Positions 52,611 to 63,900 of a stretch of 64,000 nucleotides of DNA are shown piece by piece (within the stretch, counting starts at the first letter, position 1; the number at the start of each line of letters is the position of its first letter). A program made the translations under genes and the position numbers. This DNA is from Symbiodinium natans. Taxonomy: Eukaryota > Sar > Dinophyceae > Suessiales > Symbiodiniaceae. The notes under the pieces were generated by a model. That model searched no databases. It saw nothing but the letters and a program-made list of their open reading frames with translations, and had not been told where the DNA came from. The stretch lies in the NCBI GenBank assembly GCA_905221605.1, contig CAJNDS010001112.1, positions 1,318,972 through 1,382,971 of the forward strand. Direction: 5' to 3'.

Positions 52611-53408
52611 CGTTTTTGAAGGAGCCAACCTCTTAAGTGGAACACTGGAAGTGCCCAACTCCAGTTGGAGCTGGAAGTGGGGTAGATGCACTCCCCCTTC
52701 CCATCTCCAGACACACGTTCCATCCGACGACCGGACGTCCAACTAGCGCAGGTCTCCGCCAGCGATTTCGATGCTGACAGCGTGATGAATGCCAAGGCGG
52801 CGGTGCAGGGTCGTCTCCATTTGGCCAGGGTCATAAACCCCCGACTCGTACACTACAGCCCCTGCTACGCATGTGGAGTTGACAACATATGTACACAAGC
52901 ACATGCTTATTATACGCATGTATGTATGTATGCATGCATGTATGTATGTATGTACATACGTATGTACATACATATGTATGTCTGCGTGTGCATATGTATG
53001 TAGGTATGTATCTATATATATGCACTTGCGCAGACGCACGCACTTGCGTAATCACACTGCCTTGACCCGGCCAGCGTTGCCAAAAATACTGCCAAGACGT
53101 TGCATGGCTCCAGCATCTCGGGCAACCACTCCCGTCCTATGCACTCCGTCGTGTTACACTAGTACATTTGCACACATTTACACATGGCGTCTGTATGCAT
53201 ACATGTGTGTGCATTTGTACGCTGTTTGGTTGGTTCTTTGATTCGTTCATGCATGTCGTATGCGTCCGTTCACGCATTCACTCATTCACCCGTGCTTCCA
53301 ATCACTTACAGCAGTTTCGTTGTGAACGCGGTGGTGAATATGATGAAAAGTTGTCATGCAGGCATGTCGGGCATGCTGCCCGAGTCCTGCTGCAACAAAA
53401 GGCCCTGA
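48463..53408 (+). CDS. Multi-exon membrane protein with voltage-sensor-like segment
   Basis: Approximate exons: 48463-48503, 48850-48960, 49126-49190, 49703-49755, 49965-50068, 50210-50278, 50515-50610, 50948-51000, 51413-51468, 51755-51846, 51970-52010, 52096-52270, 52418-52556, about 52763-52810 and a possible last exon to 53408. Hydrophobic segments include AAAVLFWVLTIAHCAVYL, LPQLLFLLASLLYCGAEFL and GYVLVIAFGCEFLIRTKAQ, then FFRPLFNKLEFCVLAAGTW. The E-F-L-x-R, G-x-x-F-F, F-N-x-L-x-F pattern resembles S2-S3 of Ion_trans channels, and HRCIRLLGIQLKALKR in the following exon could be an S4-like helix. Pore and start are not identified. It may be more than one gene. Function is inferred only; subfamily unknown. 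Confidence 0.4.
48504..48670 (+). mobile_element. Introner element, TACTTGGAA family, copy 3
   Basis: GAGC at 48504-48507 and 48671-48674. Left end CTTCGGAATACTTGG, right end CCAAGTTTCATCACAAAAG. The AATTCCTAAGAAAACAGCTG core occurs twice. GA donor. The 3' flank runs straight into a CCCTAAA array, so the element may sit inside an older intron. Confidence 0.72.
48676..48838 (+). repeat. CCCTAAA array
   Basis: About 22 heptamers with CCCTAAG variants, upstream of the exon at about 48850; TTTAGGG (48972-49060) follows that exon. Confidence 0.95.
48972..49060 (+). repeat. TTTAGGG array fused to an introner 3' half
   Basis: About eleven heptamers, then directly GGTACTAGAATTCCTAAGAA and the right end CCAAGATCGGCATAG (to 49125) of the TACTTGGAA introner family. 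The introner's left half has been replaced by telomere-type repeat. Confidence 0.85.
49798..49960 (+). repeat. CCCTAAACCGTCTAAA / CCATATAAA degenerate array
   Basis: Mixed CCCTAAA with CCGTCTAAA and CCATATAAA units before the exon at 49965. Confidence 0.85.
51620..51728 (+). repeat. CCCTAAA/CCCCAAA array
   Basis: Precedes the exon at 51755; TTTAGGG at 51848-51887 follows. Confidence 0.9.
52009..52098 (+). mobile_element. Introner element, TTTTTGGGTYTCCTTATT family, copy A
   Basis: Left CCAATAGTTGAACTTTAAGC, right TTAGTTATTGGAGAA; CCAATA and TTATTGG are inverted. Shares CTTTTTGGGTCTCCTTATT and the CCCCC-TTA-GTTATTGG right end with 53945-54102 and 62330-62413. Confidence 0.65.
52578..52611 (+). 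repeat. Poly-G run
   Basis: About 33 consecutive G directly after TTTAGGG repeats in an intron of the membrane-protein gene; a strong G-quadruplex candidate and a place where assembly may be unreliable. Confidence 0.92.
52905..53035 (+). repeat. (GTAT)n/(ACAT)n microsatellite
   Basis: GTATGTAT and CATACGTATGTA units. The ORFs here on both strands are artefacts. Confidence 0.88.
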
Positions 53409-53592
53409 ACTAACTCCTAGGTAGGACAAGGGGGACCCTTAAAAGGGGACCCTTCTTAACCCTCTTTTGGCTCTCTTCAACAGGGACCTTACTCAGAGGG
53501 TCTATGTCCCCAAGGGTCCCCCTAATCCTATCCCCTACAGCTATTGGTACATGTATCTAACTGCGCACAAGCGCCTACACGCAACGCAGCCA

Positions 53593-54349
53593 CCACCTTC
53601 TGCCCTGTGGCCAAGGCTGTGCAGATCTTCATGGCCAAGTTCGGCACCATGGTGGAGGTTCCGCCGAACAACGTTAAGGTCGACCTGCCCGGCTCCATGA
53701 TCCCTGGCTTGAGGTTTAGGGTTTAGGGTTTAGGGTTTAGAGGGGGGGGGGGGGAAGGGGGAGTTTTGCATCTCGGGGTCTTAGAGCTAAAGCTCTAACC
53801 CCCCCCCCCCCCCCCCCCCCCCCCAAGGCCTGAACCCTGATTCCCGTGTACGCCCTCGAAGTCCCGCAGGAACCCACATGTCTCGGAAACCCGCAAGCCA
53901 ACGCCCTGCCATCCCAGGATCCACATCCAGAAGGCCAGCCTGAAGCTTACTTCGCCTTGAGCAGAACTTCAAACTTTTTGGGTTTCCTTATTTGGTAGGA
54001 ATATCTTATTTAGTAGGAAAATCTTATTTAGTAGGAATACCTTATTTCGTAGGAATATTAAGGTTTAACCTTTTGTTCCCCCTGGGTTATTGGAGAAGTA
54101 AGGAAGAGAGAGGCCTTCGAACAGATGCATCTTCCCGTCACGGTCATGGGCGGCCTCATCGAGGAGCGGTTCTTGGATTCAGTCGTTCTTGCCCCCCGAA
54201 GAGCCCAATACCCCTTAACTAAGGAATATTCCTTACATCATATTCAGGATCCCTCTATCATTTAAGGCATAATTCCTGAATTAAGGAGTCTGGGCTCTCT
54301 GGCCCCGCAGTGCTGACAGCGCCGAGTAGCCCTGGACCCTAGACCCTCC

Positions 54350-54381
<32 letters not shown>

Positions 54382-54879
54382 AAAAGTGCTGTGAGGCTGC
54401 CAGGCAGGCTGCAAAAAGAACCCCGGGTTCTTAAGCCACCGGTAGAAAGAGGACCTCTTCGTGGACTTCTTCAGCGCCGACACCACCAAGGAGCTGGGGC
54501 GGCCCATCGCCTTCGCCCCCCGGGTGCGGGGCCGGACCAAGATCCTTGGAGAATACTTGGGGTACAGCTTTTTTTGGGGCACTATAATTCCTAAGAAGCA
54601 GCTCGAAATAACATGTTTGGGTATCGTATAGTCTCTCTCTCTCTCCGTCTCTCTCTCTCTCTCTCTTTTAAAGAATAAGATTTTTGGTACTAGAATTCCC
54701 AAGAAACAGCTAAAATTGTACTTCTTGCTAGGGTTCCAAGTTCAGCCTAGGATCCGCATCAAGAACATGCTGCTGCCCCTGGGCTTAGGGGGCGACTGAG
54801 GGTTTGGGCGTTTCGAGTTGGGGGGGCTAGGGAAAGCACTGCTTTCAGTGGTTTAGGGGTGTAGGGGTGTTTCGAGTGC

Positions 54880-54944
<65 letters not shown>

Positions 54945-57900
54945 GTGTAGGGGTGGCTTCGGGTTTTGGGTCCAGGGGTTTTTGGTCCCTTGGGTTTTGA
55001 TGTTCAACTTCAGCATTCCAATGCTTCAGTCGGTGATGCAGCCTTTGTGTCCTCTACCCGCTCAACCTCGAACCCCTCACGCTGAGCCCCCGAAACCCTA
55101 AACCCTGAACCCTAAACCCTAAACCCTAAACCCTCCTGAACCCTGATTGCACCTGAAGGCCCCTCGCTTTCTTGAAGCCTCCAAGGCCACTTCCAGGAAG
55201 TCGTCCTAAAGCCTAAGCACCCCCGAAGCCCTAAACCCGAAACTCTCAACTCCAAAATCCTAAGCCCTAAACCCTGAGTCTTTATACCTTTGTCTAGTTT
55301 GTCTTGTTTGGGTAGCCGTCCCCCGATGAACGGCGAACGAAGGCCCGGGACAGACAAGGATGTCGCAGTGCTTGCGCAGAACCCCTAACTTTCCCCAATG
55401 AACGATGCGTGATGTCCCAGCAGTGCGATGTTACCATCAGCCAGGAGGGTGGCAAACAAAAGGCCCAACCTGCACAAAGGCTCCTAAACCCCAAACCCCT
55501 AACCCCTAAACCCTAAACCCTAAACCCTAAACCCTAAACCCTAAACCCGTGATCCCATTGGGGTCTGCTAGGCGGGTGGCAAAAAAAACCCTAAACCCTA
55601 AACCCTAAAAGGCTCCTGGGGCCCGGGCCTGGCCTTGCTGAAGCCGGGGAAGGGGAGCCGGGCGGCTACTGGCAGTACCCCGGAGTTCGCGTGTTGCTGG
55701 GGTTTAGGGTTTAGGGTTTAGGGTTTAGGGTTTACGGTTTAGGGTTTAGGGTTTCGGGTTCAGGGCCTTCTGCGGTCTTAGTACGAGGAGTTTCTGGGTG
55801 CAGGGCTTGCGTTGTAGGGTTCAGGGGTTGGGCTTTAGGATTTCTCAGGTTTAGGGTTTCGGGTTTTCAATGAGACCTGCTGCAAAAAAGGGTCTACGAT
55901 GTGTAGTGGCTATCGGAAAATGATGTTTGACTTTCGTTGCCCGCATAATTCAGAACTCTAACGAACTGGTTCTATATAGCACAGTTGAGCTTGCGGTTTC
56001 GGATATGCAAGGCGGTTAGCGTCAAACGGGTAGCTGAACCCTCACCCCTAACAACCCATCGGATTGGGGTCATTTGGTTATGAGGTATGAGTGTGGGTGT
56101 TTATGAGTTTAGGGTGTGTCTAAAATGGAAGTAGCGGCGCGCGGGGATTTTGCTTTTGTGTTTCCAGCTTTACCCAGCCTGCCGAGTAATCTTGTGGGTT
56201 TAGTGGGAGGTAGCGACCGTAACGTTTTAATCACCTTTGCCCTTTCCTCTTGTGTGAGACTTGGCCGGTAGCCACCTGGTTCCACAGTTTGAGCTGGATG
56301 GAGCAGCGTCCCTTTCGGAGTAACGTGGTCTGTTGTCTCCCTGCAGTGCGACTGTGAGTCGGCTAGACGGGAAATGCCAAATCAAGGGGAGGTGAAGGGT
56401 ATGTTGAGTTTCAGGACACAGCAGTTTCAAGACTGTACCTCATTGTCTAGCTGCCAAGGTACGACAGAGTGGCGGCGGCCAAGAAACTTGGGTACTTTCT
56501 GAGTTTAGGGTGAAGGGCCATCAATGCACTTATAAGAATCCCACAGCCGGGTCAGGGCAGGTAGCTTACGCTTGAGGGTTCAAACTCTAAACCCTAACCT
56601 GCAAAATTTGCACGAAGCCAATCCTACATTATGGCAGCCACAAAGGCTACCGCCATTTTAGGGATCCCACCCTCACTCTCTAACTCTCTAAACTTACCCT
56701 AAACCCTAAACTCTAAACCCTAAACCCTAAACTCCCCTCCCCCCAAAAAATAAAAGTGTCCCTAAGGAGCAGAGTGGTGGACCTCATCTGTCAGCGACTC
56801 ACGGTGCCTTTTCCCACCCAAGACCCGGCGACCTTATCTCAAGACTCCATTGGCTCGAGGCCGCCGGGGGGGGGGGCGGTTAGGGTTTAGGGCAAAAAGG
56901 GTTTAGGGTTTAGGCTTAGGGCTTAGGGCGAGAGGGTTGGGGTTTAGGGTTTGGGGGTTGGGGGGTGGGGGGGGCTTTAGGGGTCAGGGGTTCAGGGTTT
57001 ACCTCAAAGATGGTACAAAGAATTTTCGCCGAGGCTTAGTAGGATCTCGGGCTGCTTAGGAAGCTTTGGGGTGTAGGGTTTAGGGTTTAGGGTTTCTCCC
57101 CGCCTCCCCCTCTCCTCGGCAGGCCCAAGAAGACCTTGCGCCAGATGGGCCAGAACCTCATCAAAGGCGCGCCATGGAGTCGGAGACCCCATAAACCCTG
57201 AGCCCTCTGCAGTAGCAGCAGCGCAGGTGGCAAAATCAAAACCCATCTCAAACCCGAAGTTGGTGAAACAAGATACGCCCAAGCTTGGCCCCTTGTTTAA
57301 GGGGAATATGCCTGGGGTTAGACCGCTCTAAGCTCTAAGTGACCTACAATCCCCGAAAACCCTACCCTCCCACCGAAGTGCTTGCTAGTGTGAGAGTCGG
57401 AACCCTAAACCCGAAGCCCTAAACCCGAAGCCCTAAACCCTAAACCCTGACCCCTAAACCCTAAACCCTAAACCCTAAACCCTAAACCCTAAACCCTAAA
57501 CCCTAAACCCTAAACCCCAAACCACCGAGGCGCCCGGTACAAGGTGGGAACTGCAGTGGCCCAGGGCTTCCGCCGCTTGCGGATGGCGTTGCAAGACAGC
57601 TCGGTGCGCCATGTGGACACTCGGCCTTTGGGCGTTTTCTGTCCCGTGAAGGGAGGTCGACGGCTTTGCTTGCGCCTGAAAGTAACGTATCACAAAGCCT
57701 CTGCCAGAATGACAATCGTCTGATGCATGTAGCATGTTCTCGTTTAGGAGCTTTGCGCGACCTGCCCAAACTTCCCATTCCAACAGGCGCGGATGTAGGA
57801 TGAATGCGAGTTAGGTTCCTGTCCGACCCTCCCCAAAGCGGACCCTCATCCTGACTTCTCCGACTTCCCACCCTGACTTCCCTCAAGAGCTGAAGCCCGA

Positions 57901-60900
57901 ACAGACTAGAAGCCTCTGTTTGCGACAGGGGCGAAACCTCCCTTCAACACGAACCCTAAGGACCCCATGCACCTCTAGAGTATATACTTGGGCCTAAAAG
58001 CTCCTGAAAAGGGAACCTGCTTAAGGCCCAAGCATAGACGACAGATGCACATGCATCCTTTTCGCGTATTAGTTGAGTAGGTAACCTTTAACCTTTTTAG
58101 GGGTACTATAATCCCCTTATAATCCCAAAGGTTAACCTTTAATTCCCCCAGGTTACTGGACAACTAGCCCTAAACCCTAAACCCTAAACCCTAAACCCTA
58201 AACCCTAAACCCTAAACCCTAAACCCTAAACCCTAAACCCTAAACCCTAAACCCTAAACCCTAAACCTTCTCCGTTGGTGAATCCTGGCTGGAAGCTAGG
58301 GTTGGTGTGGAACCTAGAAATTTCGTCAACTTGGGCTCTGGAGTTTGTACACAGTATTCCCTCTTCAGTTGCCCCGTGGAGCATTGCTAGACGGGTGGCA
58401 AAAAAAACCCTAAACCCTAAACCCTAAACCCTAAACCCTAAACCCTAAACCCTAAACCCTAAACCCTAAACCCTAAACCCTAGGGTAACCCAGGACATGA
58501 ACGTCAACAACGTCATGCTGCAGTTTGAGGATCACGAGGGCCTGCTGGGCCATGGCTGCCTTACGCTGGGGATGAAGGCAGGATCGCCAGCAGTGGAAGC
58601 CACCAGGGGTTTAGGGTTTAGGGTTTAGGGTTTAGGGTTTAGGGTCTAGGGCTACCCTTTCTGTGAGTTCCTGTAAGTTGAAAGGAGTCTGGTCTCTTTT
58701 GGGGGCAGAACCTTAGAACTACACCCAAAAACCACCCGACAACTACCCGTAAGAACTACCCAAAAGACTACCCCCAAGAAACTACGTTGCATCCTTTAAG
58801 CACTGCGGGGCCCAGGTGGACACTGTGAAGCTGCACCGGCACCAGGGCAGGCACTTCAGCGCACAGATGTCGCGGTGGTCCGTCTATGCCGAGCCCTTCG
58901 CCGCGGCGGACACGAGACTTCCCTGACATTGACATCGGTTTAGGGCTTTAGTAGGGGGGTCGGAATAATGACTAACCATACCCCCTTAGGGTCCCTATAT
59001 ACATATACCCTGATGACCCCCAAAACCCTCTTCTGATGATTCTTTGTGGTGCTCTACTGTGTCTTTAGATCCTTCGCCTGTTTGGGTTTGTTGGGCTTCT
59101 TAATAAGGCAGCGAAAAGTTTAATAATATTTCACTTCCCTCCTAAGTGTAGCCAAGAATTTAAGGCCCCTCTATGAAGGCTTCAGGGTTTACGGATTAGG
59201 GGCCTATTTCATCCGTTGAAGGAACCTTCGAGTTGCTGGTTCTAGATCTCCTCAAATTGCGGTTTAGGTTTTAGGGTTTAGGGTTTAGGGTTTAGGGTTT
59301 AGGGTTTAGGGTTGCCCTGTTGCAAAAGGGTTTAGGGTTTAGGGTTTGCCTTACAAGAAGGGAGATTCCTCGTCAGGCTTTGGGGTGTGTGGGCCTCCAG
59401 GGCCTTGATATCTTCAAGAAGCAGGGCCACCCCGTCCTTTGGAACGCTAAGGCTGAGACGGTCGTCCATGTCAAACTGGCGGCCCAATCGGACCGTCAAG
59501 AAGATGGTCCGGCTGAACTGTTCAGAGCGCTGGCGCTACTGGGCCTTCGCGAACATGGAGGACAGGGGCCCCAACGGGTTAGGGTCTTGGAGGTTTGACT
59601 CGTGATTCGTGACGTGCGTCTGCGGCACAATCGGACCTAAACCCTAACCCTAACCCCTAAACCCCTAAACCCCTAAACCCCTAAACCCCTAAACCCCTAA
59701 ACCCCTAAACCCCTAAACCCCTAAACCCCTAAACCCCTAAACCCCTAAACCCCTAAACCCCTAAACGCCTAAACCCCTAAACCCCTAAACCCCTAAACCC
59801 CTAAACCCCTAAACCCCTAAACCCCTAAACCCCTAAACCCCTAAAAACCCCTAAACCCCTAAACCCCTAAACCCCTAAACCCCTAAACCCCTAAACCCCT
59901 AAACCCCTAAACCCCTAAACCCCTAAACCCCTAAACCCCTAAACCCCTAAACCCCTAAACCCCTAAACCCCCAACCCCTAAACCCTAAACCCAGCAAGTT
60001 GCGCCTTGCTTTCCACAGCCGAACTCTGGGACCATGAGGTTGCTACTGGTGGTCGATATCGTCATGCCTGTACCTCGACCCAGCGCTGGTCGAATTAGTC
60101 GTTTCTCGCTTTGCCACACTTGTATCGCTGACGATGGACATTTCGCATTCCTGCAGCGCGGGTTGCGAGGCTGCTAGGCAGGTGGCAAAGCCGCGAAAGC
60201 CCTAGAAGTGTACCACGTCGAAGCCCTAAACCCCGCAGCCGAAGCTGCTGGTTCCTTTGTGGTGCTTTACTGCAACTTTAGATCCTCAGCCTTCGTTGGG
60301 TTTATTGGGTTTCTTAACAAGGCAGCTAAATTTTTTTGCTACCCTCCTAAGTGCAGCCAAGCTTCGGAGGACCGCAATCCTCCAGACCCGCTTGCACTGC
60401 TGAAGCGCATCGAGCGCTTCCCAGAGCGGCACAACATCCTCACAGAGCCTCGCCGGGCGAAGATCTCAACCCGTCTCAATCAGAATGGGTCTAGGGTTTA
60501 GGGTTTAGGGTTTAAGGTTTAGGGTTTAGGGTTGAGGGTTTAGGGCTTATAGGGTTTGGCCCCACGAACCCCCGAGGTTCAGCAGGTGGTCATCCGTGGC
60601 AGCGCTGCAGACCCCTCGCAACCGGTCGAGGCGGCTTAGAGTTTTCACGAGGGGGTTTAGGGCCTGACTTTTTCATTTATTTTTTTTTTTTTGGGGGGGG
60701 GGAGTGGTTTTAGGGTTTTCTGGTCGGATGCAACAAGTGCTTTAAGGTCTTAGCTTGTGGGTGCTGCGCTTAAGGGGATAAAGTTGTCAAAAAGGGTTTT
60801 GCAATCCGGAGCCCTAAAGCGTAGCCCCGCGGAGGGCAGCCCTCGCACGGGTGGCAAGAGAGCCTCCGGGTCCGGGTCTGCGTTTTGGGCGTTGGTTCAA

Positions 60901-63900
60901 CCTATAGGCTGCTGGAACCCAAGAGCAGGAGGGCTCGTTCAATTTCTACATTCAGTCCTAGGTCCTAGCAGCAAGCAGACACCAACACAAGCCCCAATCA
61001 CGCAGTCAGATGAAGCTGACCAGTTTTAAATGTGAACCCGGAACCTGCCAGATCTTGCTTGCCACAATCTCCCTCCGCCTAAGCCATCGAGCCGTCTTGT
61101 GCTCGAGAGCCCCTACTTCCTAAGACTCCAGCCTAAGACCTTTGCATGGCAAAACTGTCCTAAACTCCCCTCAAGCCCGACTTCCTCAAACCTTTACTTG
61201 CTCCAGCCCCCCCCCCCCCCATATTTTGAAGCTCCCTCAGCCCTTCCTGCCCCCGGTCTCAGGAGCCGGCGAAGAAGCCCTCGACGGAGAGCCGATGGGA
61301 GCGGATGGCCCGGGTCTTGCGCAAGGACCGGGCTCCGCGTAGGATTTTTTTTTTTGGGGGGGGGGGGTTGGGGGGGGTTGGGAGCTTCTGAGGGTCGTTT
61401 CGTGGGCCCGTTACTGTGGTCCCTGAATCTCCTTTAAAGGGTTCTGATGAAGGGGGCCCTTAAGTTGTAGCCCTAAACCCTAAACCCTAAACCCTAAACC
61501 CTAAACCCTAAACCCTAAACCCTAAACCCTAAACCCTAAACCCATAGGGACCACCCTTAGGGAGCTCCCGAGCCATTCTTTGGGGGCGTTAGGGCTTCGA
61601 GGCTTTGGCCCCCCCCCCAAAAGCTGAGTTCAACTCCCGGGTGGCCCTTGTTTTGGGCTAAGGGTTTAGGGTTTAGGGTTTAGGGTTTAGGGTTTAGGGT
61701 TTAGGGTTTAGGGTTTGTGTCGACTTGGTCCATCGATCATGTGGACTCAAAGTGTTCTTCGGTTTGCGGGTCTGCTGGTCTCTGGTGACTAGCGACTGGC
61801 GCGGCCCTCAGTCCTGGCATGAAGCAGCTTCCAGGTCAAAAGGGTTTAGGGTTTAGGGTTTAGGAGCAATTAGGGTCCCCTTGCCAAAAAAGGGCTCCGT
61901 GTGCCGTTTCAAGTTTGTGGGGTACCTGTTCTCGTACGGGCCTTCGTTTTTTCACACAAGATTCTTCTGTTCGGATGTGCTACTCAGTTGTAGAGTAGTT
62001 AACCTTTAACCTTTTTTGGGTAATAGAATCCCCTTATGCTCCCAAAGGTTAACCTTTAGTTCCCCAAGGATACTGGACAACTAAGGCTAGGGGCGGACAA
62101 GGGCCCCAATTCAAGGCCCTCGCTGAACCCTAAACCCTAAACCCTAAACTCTAAACCCTAAACCCTAAACCCTCAACCCTAAACCCTAAACCCTAAACCC
62201 CCGATGATCGTAACGAGGACGAGCCCTCGGCGCCCAGCGGCCTGGACATCGAGAGCCAGCTCTTCGCCTCAGACTCATCGCAGGCGGATGCCTGGGAGCC
62301 CCTGGGCTTGGTACCTCCTTGCTTCGCCTTTAGTTGAACGGTGAAACTTCTTTGGGTCTCCTTATTTAGTAGGGATACTAAAGTTTGGCTTTTTTTCCCC
62401 TGGGTTATTGTGTTCAGTAAAAAGACTTTCCGTTCTGACAGCAGTCTCAAGGCACCTTGAACCCTACTTTCCAAGGTGGAAGATCTCTGTGCGGCCAATC
62501 CGCGTGATGGTCGACGACATGCAGTTCCGCTGCCTCCGGCGCGCCCGCGGGGAGGGGAGATTGGGGCAGGCTATTTTTGGCATGGCTGAGTAATCCGAGC
62601 GTGAGTGGGTATTCCTCTGTACTACTGCTTGCTTAGGAACCCCCCAAAAACAAAAGGATCTGGCCCTATCATGCCCTTACAAGGAAGCATGTTCTTTTTT
62701 GGGGGTTTAAATCAAATAGTAGTGTATGCTAAATTGTTAGAGATCTGACCCATGTTGCTCGGTTGCAATCAAGAGCCTAGTAGTAGAGTAGGTAACCTTG
62801 AACCTTTTTGGGCTGGTATAATCCCCTTATAATCCCAGAGGTTAACCGTTAATTCCCCCAGGTTACTGGACAACTCAGAGAGGGATGTAGCCATGCAGGG
62901 TCAACTTGTGACGCTCCGTGCACAATGCGGCTCAGGGCTCGGGGGTGACCCCCACGGAAGGATGATCTGGTGGCCAAAAGCCCCTTGAAGTACAAGGGCC
63001 CAACGTAGCTCGTTTTACATGAGAGTCATAGTTAGGGCCCATCTTTTTCTCGCGGGTTCCGAAATTGCTGAGCTTTTGAATGGGCCGGCGAACCCTGAAC
63101 CCTAAACCCTAAACCCTGAACCCCAAACCCCAAACCCCTCCTTCCCCCCTCCCTCCGTGTTGAGATACGTGCGCCGCTGCGTGTCCAACTGGTGGGCCTG
63201 GGACATGGCCTTCCAGTGGTATCCGGACCTGCGGCCCTGCGACCCAGAGGCGACCTTGGGGTAGGCATGAGGACCCATGGAGTTTAGGGTTTGGGGTTTC
63301 GGGTTTAGGGTTCAGGGTTTAGGGTTTCGGGTTTGGGGTTGCAAAAAAGGTTTAGGGTTTAGGGTTTAGGGCTGAGGGTTAGATGGCATGGTGCCCTGAA
63401 TGTCTTACCTTCCTGGATTCTTCAAGGGTTCTGAAGTAGGGGCCCTTCAGTTGTGTAGGTATACGGGGGGTATAATAGAAGGGCTCCTGGTGTGGGCCCA
63501 TACAGCCTACTCTTAAGACGGAGCCTCTACCCTTTTTGGGTTGATCTGCAAGGTTGGACCCAGAACCCAAAAACCGGCAAAAAACGACGTTTGTCAGGGG
63601 CACTGTGCTGTTGGCGGCTTTGGGGAGTTAGGGGGCCGAGGCCCACAGTACTGAATGTGTGAGGGGGTCTGCTTTTTGGGTGGGATTCGGGCTTAGGGTT
63701 TGCATAACAAAGCGTTTTAGGGATGGTTTAGAGGGGTTCGGTTGGCCCCATCCTAGGCAAGGTCAGTAGCAGGGCAGCTTTGGCAACGGGTTCTTTTGCG
63801 ACTTGCGATTCATGGCGGTGCCTTTTTTTTGGGGGGGGGGGGGGCTGTGTGGGGTACTTCTGAGCACTTCCCACGAAGCGTCTCAACAGCAGAACATGGA

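Noticed and set aside
59398-59580. Possible extra VPS13-like exon
   Set aside because: Two frames are open (HPVLWNAKAETVVHV and WRPNRTVKKM) and neither matches clearly, so it was not added to the model.
59638-59990. CRISPR-like regular repeat
   Set aside because: Units are contiguous octamers without spacers; it is a satellite array in a eukaryotic intron.
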